Positions 41,984 to 50,166 of a stretch of 64,000 nucleotides of DNA are shown piece after piece. Numbering within the stretch: the first letter of the stretch is position 1; each line of letters starts with the position of its first letter. A program made the translations under genes and the position numbers. The stretch spans positions 2,356,001 to 2,420,000 of the forward strand of contig NZ_CP079801.1 in the NCBI RefSeq assembly GCF_021545785.1. The letters are read 5' to 3'. This DNA comes from Halopseudomonas maritima. Its GTDB lineage: Bacteria > Pseudomonadota > Gammaproteobacteria > Pseudomonadales > Pseudomonadaceae. A model generated the notes under the pieces. The model was not told where the DNA came from. It saw only the letters and a list, made by a program, of their open reading frames with translations, and did no database searches.

Positions 41984-43504
41984 ATGAAGCATTACGATGC
42001 CGTGGTGATTGGTGCCGGTAACGCCGGGTTGACCGCCGCGACCGCACTACAGCGGGGTGGTAGTCGCACCCTGCTGGTGGAGCGACACAACATCCCGGGC
42101 GGCTGCGCTACATCCTTCGTACGTGGCAACTTCGAGTTCGAGGTTGCGTTGCATCAGCTCAGCGGCCTGGGTACCGAGGAAAAACCGTTTGTGATGCGCA
42201 AGTTCTTCGACCAGTTGGGGGTGATGGATAAGGTCGAATTCATCCAGGAGCACGCGCTTTATCGCCTCGTGGTACCCGGCGAGTTGGACGTCACCCTGCC
42301 AGCCAGTTGGTCGGGCATTCGCCGTCTGCTGCAGGACATGTATCCGGGCGAAAGCGAGGCGATTGAGCGCTTCATGCTGGTCTGCGAAAAGGTCACCCTG
42401 GAAAGCTTCATGACCCTGCCAAAGGCCAGTCGCGCCAACAGTGAGGACATGCTCAAGTCGATGTGCCCGTACTACGTGCAGTACGGCTTCCGCCCGGCCC
42501 GCGAGGTGCTGGACGAGTTCTTCAGCGACGCCAAGCTGAAGAACATTCTGGCTACCTACTGGCTGTATCTGGGCGTGTCGCCGAGCATGCTGCCGTTTGC
42601 CGACCTGGCAACCATGCTCTACGCCTACGCAGTGTTCAAACCCTGGCACATCAAGGGCGGCTCCCAGGCCATGTCCACTGCGCTGGTCGAGTCTTTCCTT
42701 GAGGCGGGCGGCGAAGTGCGATTCAACTGTGGCGTGGAGCAGATTCACACCGAGGACGGCCGGGTCTGCGGCGTCAGCCTGGAAGGCGGCGAGCGGGTCA
42801 GCTGCGATGCTGTGGTGTCCAATGCCAGCCCGCTGATCACCTTCAATGAATTGCTCGACCTCGACCGTCCACCGCTGAAAATCCAGCAGGACTTCAAGTC
42901 GCGGCGCATGGGCACCTCGGCCTTTGTCATCTACCTCGGCCTGGACTGCACGCCGCAGGAGCTGGGCGTAACCACCGCGTCCAGCTTCATCTACGAGACC
43001 CTCGACGAGGAACAGATCCATGCGCGCATGGGTAGTTTCGAGCCGCCGCTGGGCGGCATGTTGACCTGCTACAACCTGGAAGATCCGAGCGCTGCGCCCG
43101 CGGGCAAGAGCCAGGTGGTGCTGGTTTGTCTGCAGTACGGCGATGTGTGGAAAGCGGTGGCGCCGGAGCGCTATGCGCAGACCAAGTACGAGTTCGCGGA
43201 GAAGCTTATCGAGGTGATCGAAAAGGTCTACCCGAAGGTGCGCGAGCATATCGAGGAAGTCGAGGTGGCTACGCCACTGACTATGATGCGTTACCTCAAC
43301 ACCCCAGGTGGTGCGATCTATGGCTTCCAGCAGAGCGCGCAGGATTCGGCGCTGCTGCGCGAGCGTCTGGATAGCGTACCGGGTTTGTATATGGCTGGCT
43401 CATGGACGTCCATGGGCGGCTTCCAGCCGACCTATATGGCTGGCGAGTCCACCGCACGCGCGGTGCTCAAGCAACTGAAGAGCAAAGAGGTGGAGCATGT
43501 CTGA
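41984..43504 (+). CDS. CrtI/CrtISO/RetSat-like FAD-dependent oxidoreductase
   Basis: 506 residues from ATG 41984, 5 bases after AGAGG (a GTG two codons earlier is less likely). The N-terminal dinucleotide-binding motif VVIGAGNAGLTAATALQRGG is followed by HNIPGGCATSF, and the C-terminal FAD motif GLYMAGSWTSMGGFQPTYMAGESTARAVL is typical of the phytoene desaturase/carotenoid isomerase/retinol saturase group. Enzymes of this group desaturate, isomerise or saturate conjugated double bonds. No carotenoid genes are near; instead there are CoA-pathway genes and a reductase. It overlaps the next gene by 8 bases. A role in altering double bonds of an unusual acid before or after CoA activation is inferred. 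Confidence 0.85.
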   Translation: MKHYDAVVIGAGNAGLTAATALQRGGSRTLLVERHNIPGGCATSFVRGNFEFEVALHQLSGLGTEEKPFVMRKFFDQLGVMDKVEFIQEHALYRLVVPGELDVTLPASWSGIRRLLQDMYPGESEAIERFMLVCEKVTLESFMTLPKASRANSEDMLKSMCPYYVQYGFRPAREVLDEFFSDAKLKNILATYWLYLGVSPSMLPFADLATMLYAYAVFKPWHIKGGSQAMSTALVESFLEAGGEVRFNCGVEQIHTEDGRVCGVSLEGGERVSCDAVVSNASPLITFNELLDLDRPPLKIQQDFKSRRMGTSAFVIYLGLDCTPQELGVTTASSFIYETLDEEQIHARMGSFEPPLGGMLTCYNLEDPSAAPAGKSQVVLVCLQYGDVWKAVAPERYAQTKYEFAEKLIEVIEKVYPKVREHIEEVEVATPLTMMRYLNTPGGAIYGFQQSAQDSALLRERLDSVPGLYMAGSWTSMGGFQPTYMAGESTARAVLKQLKSKEVEHV

Positions 43505-44660
43505 GCAAAACGCCCTGAATCTGATTGCCGGCTACGCTGAGGCTGCCGCCGCCAAGTTGACACTGGAGCAAAGTGGTAGCGACTTCTACGAGGCTCGCGG
43601 CGAGGTTGGTAGCGCCGTGGTGCAGCTGCACCCAAAACGTCTGGCGCTGGAAGTTGCCGAGATTATCGAGGACACCCCCAGCACTAAAACGCTGCGCCTG
43701 GTGGCGACCGACCGCCGTGCGCTGCCGCCATTCCAGGCGGGGCAGTACATCAACCTGTTCGTCGACATCGACGGGGTGCAGACGGCGCGGCCTTATGCCA
43801 TGTCCTCGTCGCCAGCGCAGCGGGAGTATTATGACCTTACCGTTAAGCGGGCTAAGGACGGCTTTGTCTCCAACTACCTGCTCGATCGTGTACAGGTGGG
43901 GCAGCACCTCAGCAGCTCGGGGCCTATGGGCACCTTCCACCATAATCCACTGTTTCACGGTGACGATTTGGTGTTTCTTGCAGGTGGCTCAGGCGGAGCC
44001 CCGGCGCGCAGCATCTTGCTGGATATTCTGGATCGTGGCCTGCCGCAGCACTTTCACCTGATCTATCTAAACAGCTATGTCGATGATGTGATTTTCGCCG
44101 AGCAACTGCGTGAGTTGGCCGGGCGGCATGCCAACTTCACCATGAGCGAAGTCATTTCACGTCCACCGACTGGTTACGCGGGCCGCAGCGGCCGCCTGAG
44201 CCGCGACATGCTGGAGGAATTGCTGGGCGAGATCGGCAATAAGATGTTCTACATCTGCGGGCCGACTCCGTTCAACGACAGCTGTGTCGCGCTGCTTACG
44301 GAGTTGGGCGTGGCCCGCCGGCGCATCCGCGTCGAGGCCAACGGCGCGCCCAAGGCACCGCATGAGCAGCCGGGCTGGCCGGAAGGCGTGAGCCTGGACG
44401 ACGAGGTGCAGGTTACGGTGCAAGGCCGTGGCAGCTTTCTCAGCAAGGTCGGCGAGCCGCTGCTCAACGCTCTGGAGCGTAACGGGTACTTCGTCGAGAA
44501 CGCCTGCCGTTCGGGCGAATGCAGCCTGTGTCGGGTCAAGCTGGTGACGGGCTCTGTGTTCAACCCGCAAGAGGCGCACCTGCGCAAATCCGACCGCGAC
44601 TTCGGCTGGATCTATTCCTGCGTGGCGTTTCCCACCGGCGATATCGAAGTCCTGCTCTGA
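43497..44660 (+). CDS. Ferredoxin-NAD(P)H reductase with C-terminal 2Fe-2S domain
   Basis: 387 residues. After an N-terminal extension of about 50 residues come the FAD domain (RPYAMSSSPAQREYYDLTVKR near residue 98), the NAD(P) domain (GDDLVFLAGGSGGAPARSIL near 155; MFYICGPTPFNDSCVALL near 245) and a plant-type 2Fe-2S ferredoxin domain with CRSGECSLC and the fourth Cys in WIYSCVAFP (about 340-380). This order equals PaaE/VanB-type reductases that feed electrons to oxygenases or flavoproteins. No oxygenase is in the operon, so the adjacent flavoprotein is the obvious electron partner. The ATG overlaps the upstream gene end. Confidence 0.88.
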   Translation: MSEQNALNLIAGYAEAAAAKLTLEQSGSDFYEARGEVGSAVVQLHPKRLALEVAEIIEDTPSTKTLRLVATDRRALPPFQAGQYINLFVDIDGVQTARPYAMSSSPAQREYYDLTVKRAKDGFVSNYLLDRVQVGQHLSSSGPMGTFHHNPLFHGDDLVFLAGGSGGAPARSILLDILDRGLPQHFHLIYLNSYVDDVIFAEQLRELAGRHANFTMSEVISRPPTGYAGRSGRLSRDMLEELLGEIGNKMFYICGPTPFNDSCVALLTELGVARRRIRVEANGAPKAPHEQPGWPEGVSLDDEVQVTVQGRGSFLSKVGEPLLNALERNGYFVENACRSGECSLCRVKLVTGSVFNPQEAHLRKSDRDFGWIYSCVAFPTGDIEVLL

Positions 44661-44722
44661 GCAGGCGCGGGCGGTGTTTATTCCGCCCGGCGTTCCCTAC
44701 TACAACAATCAGGAGAATGAGC

Positions 44723-46393
44723 ATGAGCACTGCCCACCGTTGGGAAAAACACTATCCGCCGCACCTGCATGGCTACCAAATCAACACTGAGTCGCTGCCA
44801 GACAGTCTCGCGGTTTTTGCTCGGGAGAGTGCGGAGCGTTTTGCTGGCGCGCCAGCATTTACCCAAGTGCTGCCCGACGGGCTGCATGCCGATCTGTCCT
44901 TTGTCGACATTGACCGGCTGTCCAGCGCCTTTGCCGCCTACCTGTTGCATGAGCAGGGGCTGCAGGTCGGCGAGGTGGTGGCCTTGCAGTTGCCGAACAG
45001 CTTGCATTACCCAATCGCTGTTTTAGGGGCCTGGAAGGCTGGTCTGATCGTCACCAACGTCAACCCGATGTACACCGAGCGTGAGCTCGATGCGCAGCTG
45101 GCCGACAGTGGTGCCAAGCTGCTGGTAGCGTGCGATCTCTTTGCCAAACGCGCTGAGCCCGTTGTCGCACAACGTGGTGTCGCGCTGGTGCTGACCAGCC
45201 TCAGTGACTTTTTCCCGGAGCCGATTGCCAAGGCCATTCAGCAGAAGCTCGCAGAACAGGCAGGTGATGATCTGACGCCTGAGGTGGCGTTTGCGCGTTT
45301 CGCGCAGGCTTTGGATATTGGCCAGCAACTTGATCTGGGTGAGGAGCGTTTCCACCCTGTTGCTTTGTATCAGTACACCGGTGGTACCACAGGGCGCAGC
45401 AAGGGGGCGGTACTGACCCATACCAACCTGTTGTCGGTGTTGCGCATGGCCGAGGATTACGTCAACGCTTTCGACGCCCACGTAGAGCCGGGCGATGTCA
45501 TCGCCACCATCCCGCCGCTCTATCACATCTTCGCCTTCACCTTTAACTTTCTGCTGTTCTTCCGTAGTGGCGCGCGCAACTTGCTGATCCCCAATCCGCG
45601 GCCTCTGGCTAACGTATTCCCGGCTTTTGACAAGTTTCCGGTGCGCTGGATGAGCGGCGTAGACACGTTGTATGCCGGCCTGCTGGCCGAGCCCTGGTTC
45701 CAGGCCAACCCGCCCAAACTCAAGCTCGCCGTATCCGGCGGCACGTCCCTACGGCCGGTGACCGGCGAGCGCTGGCGCGCGACTGTTGGGCAGATTCTCG
45801 AAGGTTACGGTCTGACCGAGAGCTGCTGCTTTGTGGCATTCAATCCACCAGGCCCCAAGGAGCGAGCCGGCACTGTTGGCTTGCCGCTGCCCGGCAGCGA
45901 AGTGCGTATCGCGGATGCCGACGGGCGTGAACTGCCACCCGGTACTCCAGGCGAACTGCTGGTGCGTGGGCCGCACATCATCGAGCGCTATCTCAATCGT
46001 CCGGATGAAACCCGTGAGGCGTTCGTTGACGGCTGGCTCTGTACCGGCGATATCGCGGTGATGGACGAAGAGGGTTATGTCCGCATCGTCGACCGCAAGA
46101 AGGACATGGTTCTGGTTTCCGGCTTCAACGTCTATCCCAATGAGGTGGAAGACGCGATTGCCGAGCATCCGGATGTCAGCGAAGTGGCGGTGATCGGCAT
46201 CGCCGACGATGTCACGGGCGAGGCGCTGTGTGCCTTTGTCGCACTGCACCGGCCGGGCCTCGACGGTGAGGCGATCATTCGTCACTGCCGCGAGCGGTTG
46301 ACGGCCTATAAGGTGCCCAAGCGTATCGAGTTCCGCGAGCAGCTGCCCAAGTCGCCCATCGGCAAGATACTCAGGGCGCAACTGCGGGCGTAA
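44723..46393 (+). CDS. Acyl-CoA ligase (AMP-binding, long-chain fatty acid type)
   Basis: 556 residues from ATG 44723, 7 bases after AGGAG; ATG 44717 is too close to it. The enzyme activates a carboxylic acid to its CoA ester through an acyl-AMP. Motifs: P-loop YTGGTTGRSKGAVLTHTNL near residue 222, the A5 motif EGYGLTESCC near 365, the A7/A8 motifs WLCTGDIAVMDEEGYVRIVDRKKDMVLVSGFNVYPNEVE (about 445-483) and the catalytic lysine in KSPIGKILRAQLR at the C-terminus. It resembles FadD. It closes the TetR operon and is followed by a strong terminator. Confidence 0.92.
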   Translation: MSTAHRWEKHYPPHLHGYQINTESLPDSLAVFARESAERFAGAPAFTQVLPDGLHADLSFVDIDRLSSAFAAYLLHEQGLQVGEVVALQLPNSLHYPIAVLGAWKAGLIVTNVNPMYTERELDAQLADSGAKLLVACDLFAKRAEPVVAQRGVALVLTSLSDFFPEPIAKAIQQKLAEQAGDDLTPEVAFARFAQALDIGQQLDLGEERFHPVALYQYTGGTTGRSKGAVLTHTNLLSVLRMAEDYVNAFDAHVEPGDVIATIPPLYHIFAFTFNFLLFFRSGARNLLIPNPRPLANVFPAFDKFPVRWMSGVDTLYAGLLAEPWFQANPPKLKLAVSGGTSLRPVTGERWRATVGQILEGYGLTESCCFVAFNPPGPKERAGTVGLPLPGSEVRIADADGRELPPGTPGELLVRGPHIIERYLNRPDETREAFVDGWLCTGDIAVMDEEGYVRIVDRKKDMVLVSGFNVYPNEVEDAIAEHPDVSEVAVIGIADDVTGEALCAFVALHRPGLDGEAIIRHCRERLTAYKVPKRIEFREQLPKSPIGKILRAQLRA

Positions 46394-46807
46394 AGTCCGC
46401 AGCTTGCCTCTTTCCGATTGCTCGGCTCGGGCCGGCCATATGCTGTCCTGCTGGATAGCGTATAGCCGCCTGGCGGATAGGGTCGGGGAGCATCGCTCGA
46501 TTGGGCGTCAGCATCGATTATGCGATTTTCCGGCTTTGCGGGATGGTCGAGGCGACAGCCGACCATCCCGTTTTTTTTGTACTGGGAGGGCGCCATGGCC
46601 AAGCTGCAACCCGCTACCGGTGCTCAATGCCAAGGATGATCGGTCTGCGTACTGGGCAATGTGCGTGACCACCAGCAGGCCATGCCGCGCACGAGGCAGG
46701 CGGTCACTGCGCCTGCCTGTCCGGCCTCGGCGCCCCTTGCTGGGCGCGTCGACTGGCGGCCGACCACTCGCAGGCGCGGTATTGCGGTACTTAGCGGGAG
46801 TCCTAGT
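46394..46807. other. 414-base gap after the ligase gene
   Basis: It contains a strong terminator (46539-46578). Next comes GGGAGG with an ATG at 46595 that opens only 14 codons (46595-46639), perhaps the relic of a lost gene. Last is a perfect 9-bp hairpin AGGCAGGCG/CGCCTGCCT (46694-46718) that could protect the 3' end of the minus-strand SDR transcript. No further gene is seen. Confidence 0.5.
46539..46578 (+). terminator. Intrinsic terminator of the TetR-controlled operon
   Basis: CGGGATGGTCG (46539-46549) and CGACCATCCCG (46560-46570) form a perfect 11-bp stem around a 10-base loop, followed by eight T. Confidence 0.9.
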
Positions 46808-47560
46808 TTAGTTGAAGCGTGCCACCAAGCGCAGTGGCAGAACCTTCATCACCACACCCATCAGCGCCCAGGGCCAGCCCGGCACGCAGGCTTTGGCGGG
46901 CTGGCGCTCAATGGCCTTGACCAGGTACTGGCAGCCCAGCTCTTCGGGAATCTCGAAGGGCAGCTTTTTCGCTCCGGCGTTGAGTTCTGTGCGGATATAG
47001 CCAGGGTAGAGAGTGCTGACACGGATCGGCGTGTGCAGCAGCTCGGCGCGGATGCCCTCGGCCAAGTGGGCCACGGCGGCCTTGCTGGCGGCATAGGTGG
47101 TCAGGTGCTTGGGCAAGCCACGCATCGCACTCATGGAGGAGATAACCACCAGATGCCCACTGTTCTGTCGGCGGAAGATGGTCACGGCAGCTTCGCACTG
47201 GGCCAGGGCGGCGACGAAGTTGGTTTCGGCGGTGCGCTTGTTGGTGGCGAAATGGCCGCTGCCGATGCGCCGACCCTCACCGATGCCGGCATTCACGATG
47301 ATCCGGTCGAGGTGGCCAAAGCGCTGGGCGAAGTCTTCAAATACGGCGAACACCTGCTCGTGGTCGTTGACGTCCAGCGCCAGCACTTCGACCTGTACGC
47401 CATAGGCTCCGCTCAGCTCCGCTTTCAGTTCCAGCAGCCGTTCGGTGCGTCGGGCGCAGAGGGCCAGGTGGTAGCCGCGTGCGGCGAACTGGCGGGCCAT
47501 GCCGGCGCCCAGCCCGGAACTGGCGCCGGTGATCAGCACAGTCTTGCGTGATTGAGTCAT
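46808..47560 (-). CDS. Short-chain dehydrogenase/reductase (SDR)
   Basis: 250 residues. The NAD(P) motif TGASSGLGAGMARQF starts at residue 11, the NAG motif IVNAGIG is near 88, and the catalytic Ser and YxxxK are in VVISSMSAMRG and TTYAASKAAVAHLAEGIRAELL (about 138-170). An Arg pair in CARRTERLLELK after the second strand favours NADPH. It is the last gene of a minus-strand operon with an acyl-CoA dehydrogenase and a kinase-like protein; in such clusters the SDR oxidises or reduces an acyl-CoA intermediate. AAGAGACC precedes the ATG. Confidence 0.9.
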   Translation of the reverse strand: MTQSRKTVLITGASSGLGAGMARQFAARGYHLALCARRTERLLELKAELSGAYGVQVEVLALDVNDHEQVFAVFEDFAQRFGHLDRIIVNAGIGEGRRIGSGHFATNKRTAETNFVAALAQCEAAVTIFRRQNSGHLVVISSMSAMRGLPKHLTTYAASKAAVAHLAEGIRAELLHTPIRVSTLYPGYIRTELNAGAKKLPFEIPEELGCQYLVKAIERQPAKACVPGWPWALMGVVMKVLPLRLVARFN

Positions 47561-47583
47561 GTAGGTCTCTTCGTATCCCGCGC

Positions 47584-47757
47584 TCAGCGCCAGGTCAGCA
47601 GATGGTGGTGGTGCCCGCGAAAGTGCGAGTGTTCATTGCGGCTCAGCAGGTGCTGCTTGCCGATGCGGCCGGCCTGCTCGTTTCCCGTGATCGACAGGCA
47701 GTCGTAGTCGACAGCGCCGAGCGACTGGGCACGGCGGGCCGGAATCAGGTGCGCCAT
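47584..47757 (-). CDS. Small unrecognised ORF (57 residues) inside the ACAD/kinase/SDR operon
   Basis: The frame starts at ATG 47757, one base after the stop of the kinase gene, with GAGG 5 bases upstream, and ends 23 bases before the SDR start. The protein begins MAHLIPARRAQSLGAVDYDC and its C-terminal third is rich in His (HSHFRGHHHHLLTWR). It fills the gap between the two larger genes almost exactly, which argues that it is translated. I do not recognise a family; a metal- or nucleotide-binding role would be a guess. It may also be the remnant of a longer gene. Confidence 0.5.
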   Translation of the reverse strand: MAHLIPARRAQSLGAVDYDCLSITGNEQAGRIGKQHLLSRNEHSHFRGHHHHLLTWR

Positions 47758-47758
47758 G

Positions 47759-48826
47759 TCAGCCTCTCGCGCTTTGGCGTATCAACTGTCGGCAGCGCAG
47801 GTGTAAGGCATGCACCATCAGCCAGAAGCGTTTGAAAGCCGGATTGTCGGTTTGGCCATGGTGATAGCGATAGTAGATCTGCTGGACTATGACCGCCAGG
47901 CGGAACAGCCCAAAGACCTCGTAGAACACCCAGTTCTCGGCCTTCATCCCGGTTTTTTCAAGGTAGTAGTCGATTACCTCCTGGCGTGTCAGCATGCCAG
48001 GCAGGTGCGTGGGCTGACGCCTGGCCGAGCGCAGCACGACGTTGTCATCGGCCTGCACCCAGTAGGCCAGCATGGTGCCCAGGTCCATCAGCGGATCGCC
48101 CAGCGTCGCCAGCTCCCAATCCAGCACGCCGATCACCCGGGTCGGTTGCTGGGCAGACAGCACCACGTTATCGAAGCGCCAATCGTTGTGAATGAGGCAG
48201 GTGCGGCTGTCCTCTGGGATGTTGTCTTTTAGCCAGGCGCGCACCTTGCGAAATCGCGGTACGTTCCAGGTCAGGCTCTTCTGGTAGCGACCATCCCAGC
48301 CTTCGACCTGACGCCGGCAGTAGCCGTCGCCCTTACCTAGCGATTCGAGGCCGGCGGCGCGGTAGTCTGCCTGATGCAAGGCGATCAGTTGATCCAGTAC
48401 GTTCAAACACAGCTCGCGCACGCGGGGCTCGGTGAAGGCTAGCTCGCGGGGTAAGTTGGCTCGCGGAATGATGCCGCTGATGCGCTCCATGACGTAGAAG
48501 TCGCATCCGATCACAGACGGATCCTGACACAGCGCGACCATGCTCGGCACCGTTGGGTAGACAGCCTTGAGACGCGCCTGGAGGTTGTATTCGCGTGCCA
48601 TGTCGTGCGCCCCCGCCGCCTTGGTTCCGGCCGGAGGGCGACGTAGGATCAGGTCACGATTGTCGTATTCCAGGCGATAGGTCCAGTTGGAGGCACCGCC
48701 TGAATACTGGGTGATTCTGGGTGTGCCGACGAGCGAGCCCTCCTGCTGCTTCAACCAGTGATCCACGGCCGCGATGTCGAGTTCCTCACCGGGGCGCACC
48801 GCGCCCCCCTGATCGATGACTGTCAT
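47759..48826 (-). CDS. APH-family phosphotransferase (ACAD10/11 kinase-like)
   Basis: 355 residues. The kinase-like fold shows the nucleotide-binding strand NLTYRLEY-like GGASNWTYRLEYDNRDLILRRPP (about 45-68), the catalytic Brenner motif LIHNDWRFDNVVL near residue 210 with HxD-type Asp and Asn, and the metal-binding VIGVLDWELATLGDPLMDLG near 233. It is the bacterial counterpart of the kinase domain of human ACAD10/ACAD11, which phosphorylates 4-hydroxyacyl-CoAs so that they can be dehydrated and enter beta-oxidation. Its ATG overlaps the stop of the acyl-CoA dehydrogenase gene (ATGA), and this pairing supports the same task. Antibiotic resistance is not indicated. Confidence 0.87.
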   Translation of the reverse strand: MTVIDQGGAVRPGEELDIAAVDHWLKQQEGSLVGTPRITQYSGGASNWTYRLEYDNRDLILRRPPAGTKAAGAHDMAREYNLQARLKAVYPTVPSMVALCQDPSVIGCDFYVMERISGIIPRANLPRELAFTEPRVRELCLNVLDQLIALHQADYRAAGLESLGKGDGYCRRQVEGWDGRYQKSLTWNVPRFRKVRAWLKDNIPEDSRTCLIHNDWRFDNVVLSAQQPTRVIGVLDWELATLGDPLMDLGTMLAYWVQADDNVVLRSARRQPTHLPGMLTRQEVIDYYLEKTGMKAENWVFYEVFGLFRLAVIVQQIYYRYHHGQTDNPAFKRFWLMVHALHLRCRQLIRQSARG

Positions 48827-50076
48827 GCTGGTTTCTTGCCTTCTGAGCGGGTGTGGCTGCGTTTGGCCAGTTCCATCTTGGCGATGACGCTCTTGTGCAC
48901 TTCGTCCGGGCCATCGGCAAGACGCAGGCTGCGGGCTTGGCAGAAGAAGGCTGTCAGCGGCACGTCGCGGCTGACACCAGCGCCACCATGAATCTGGATG
49001 GCAAAGTCGACCACCTGCTGCAGTACGTTGGGAGCAACCACCTTGATTGCGGATATCTCGGTCATGGCGGCGAAGGTGCCTACGCTGTCCATTTTCCAGG
49101 CGGCGTAGAGGGTCAGCAGGCGGGCCTGGTCAATGGCGATGCGCGCCTCGGCGATGCGCTCGCGGTTACCGCCCAGACTCATCAAGGGCTTGCCGAAGGC
49201 CACGCGCTGCATGCCACGGTCGATGGCTAGCTCAAGGGCCTTCTCCGCAGCACCGATGCAACGCATGCAATGGTGAATGCGGCCTGGGCCGAGGCGGCCC
49301 TGGGCAATCTCGAAGCCCTTACCGGGGCCGGCGATGAAGTGGTCAAGCGGCACCCTTACATTGTTGAAACTGACCTCGCCGTGACCGTGCGGCGCGTCGT
49401 AGTCGCCGAACACTGGCAACATGCGTTCGATCTGCACGCCTGGTGCATCCAGCGGTACCAGTACCATGGAGTGCTGGTGGTGGCGATCCTTGCTGGCATC
49501 CGGGGTGTGGGCCATGAAAATCGCCACCTTGGCATGTGGGTCACCGATGCCGCTGGACCACCACTTGCGTCCGTTCAGCACAATCTCGTCGCCTTCGACT
49601 ATCGCGGTGGCCTGCATGTTGGTGGCATCGGAGGAGGCCACTTGCGGTTCTGTCATGCAGAACACCGAGCGGATCTCACCGGCCAGCAGCGGCATCAGCC
49701 AGCGCTGCTTCTGCGCTTCGCTGCCATAACGCCAGAGCACCTCCATGTTGCCGGAGTCCGGTGCGTTACAGTTGAACACGGTGGGGGCCAGCAGGCTGCG
49801 GCCGGTCTGCTCGGCGATCAGCGCGTAGTCCTTGATCGACAAGCCAGCACCCAGGGTTTCGTCGGGCAGGAACATATTCCACAAGCCTTGGGCACGCGCC
49901 TTGGTCTTGAGCTCTTCGAGGATCGCTGGTACCTGCCACTGGCGCCAGTCTCCGTCGGGGCAGGAGGCGGCCACTTCGCTCCAGAATTCGGCTTCGACGG
50001 GCTCGATTTCGTTTTTGATGAAAGCCCTGACGCGATTGAGATAATCCTGGCCCTTGGGGCTGAGATCAAAATGCAT
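48823..50076 (-). CDS. Acyl-CoA dehydrogenase (ACAD10/11-like)
   Basis: 417 residues, the standard ACAD length. Flavin and substrate segments are FCMTEPQVASSDATNMQATAIVEGDEIVLNGRKWWSSGIGD (about 142-182) and RVAFGKPLMSLGGNRERIAEARIAIDQARLL; the C-terminal VDFAIQIHGGAGVSRDVPLTAFFCQARSLRLADGPDEVHKSVIAKMEL (about 355-405) is typical for the ACAD10/11 branch, where the base lies in the RLADGPDEVH loop. With the adjoining APH-type kinase it resembles the split version of ACAD11, acting on 4-hydroxy or branched acyl-CoAs. GGAG precedes the ATG. The divergent LysR gene lies 90 bases upstream. Confidence 0.9.
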   Translation of the reverse strand: MHFDLSPKGQDYLNRVRAFIKNEIEPVEAEFWSEVAASCPDGDWRQWQVPAILEELKTKARAQGLWNMFLPDETLGAGLSIKDYALIAEQTGRSLLAPTVFNCNAPDSGNMEVLWRYGSEAQKQRWLMPLLAGEIRSVFCMTEPQVASSDATNMQATAIVEGDEIVLNGRKWWSSGIGDPHAKVAIFMAHTPDASKDRHHQHSMVLVPLDAPGVQIERMLPVFGDYDAPHGHGEVSFNNVRVPLDHFIAGPGKGFEIAQGRLGPGRIHHCMRCIGAAEKALELAIDRGMQRVAFGKPLMSLGGNRERIAEARIAIDQARLLTLYAAWKMDSVGTFAAMTEISAIKVVAPNVLQQVVDFAIQIHGGAGVSRDVPLTAFFCQARSLRLADGPDEVHKSVIAKMELAKRSHTRSEGKKPA

Positions 50077-50140
50077 GGCGATACTCCAGTGTGAGTGGCC
50101 TATGGGGTAACGCGAGCCTAGGGTGTGCTGTATGATGAGT

Positions 50141-50157
50141 GAAGTGATATATCTTCA
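50141..50157. promoter_or_regulatory. LysR-type operator candidate
   Basis: GAAG...CTTC flank a GATATATC palindrome at 50141-50156, and T50145/A50157 give a T-N11-A pattern. The site is 10-26 bases before the LysR start and in the divergent promoter of the dehydrogenase operon. Confidence 0.4.
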
Positions 50158-50166
50158 TCTCAGGTT

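Noticed and set aside
46595..46639. Fourteen-codon ORF with a good ribosome binding site after the operon terminator
   Set aside because: Too short to support as a gene; no sequence likeness recognised. Mentioned only in the gap description as a possible relic.
47759..48826. Aminoglycoside phosphotransferase resistance gene
   Set aside because: The APH fold is shared by ACAD10/11-type metabolic kinases, and coupling to an acyl-CoA dehydrogenase indicates metabolism.
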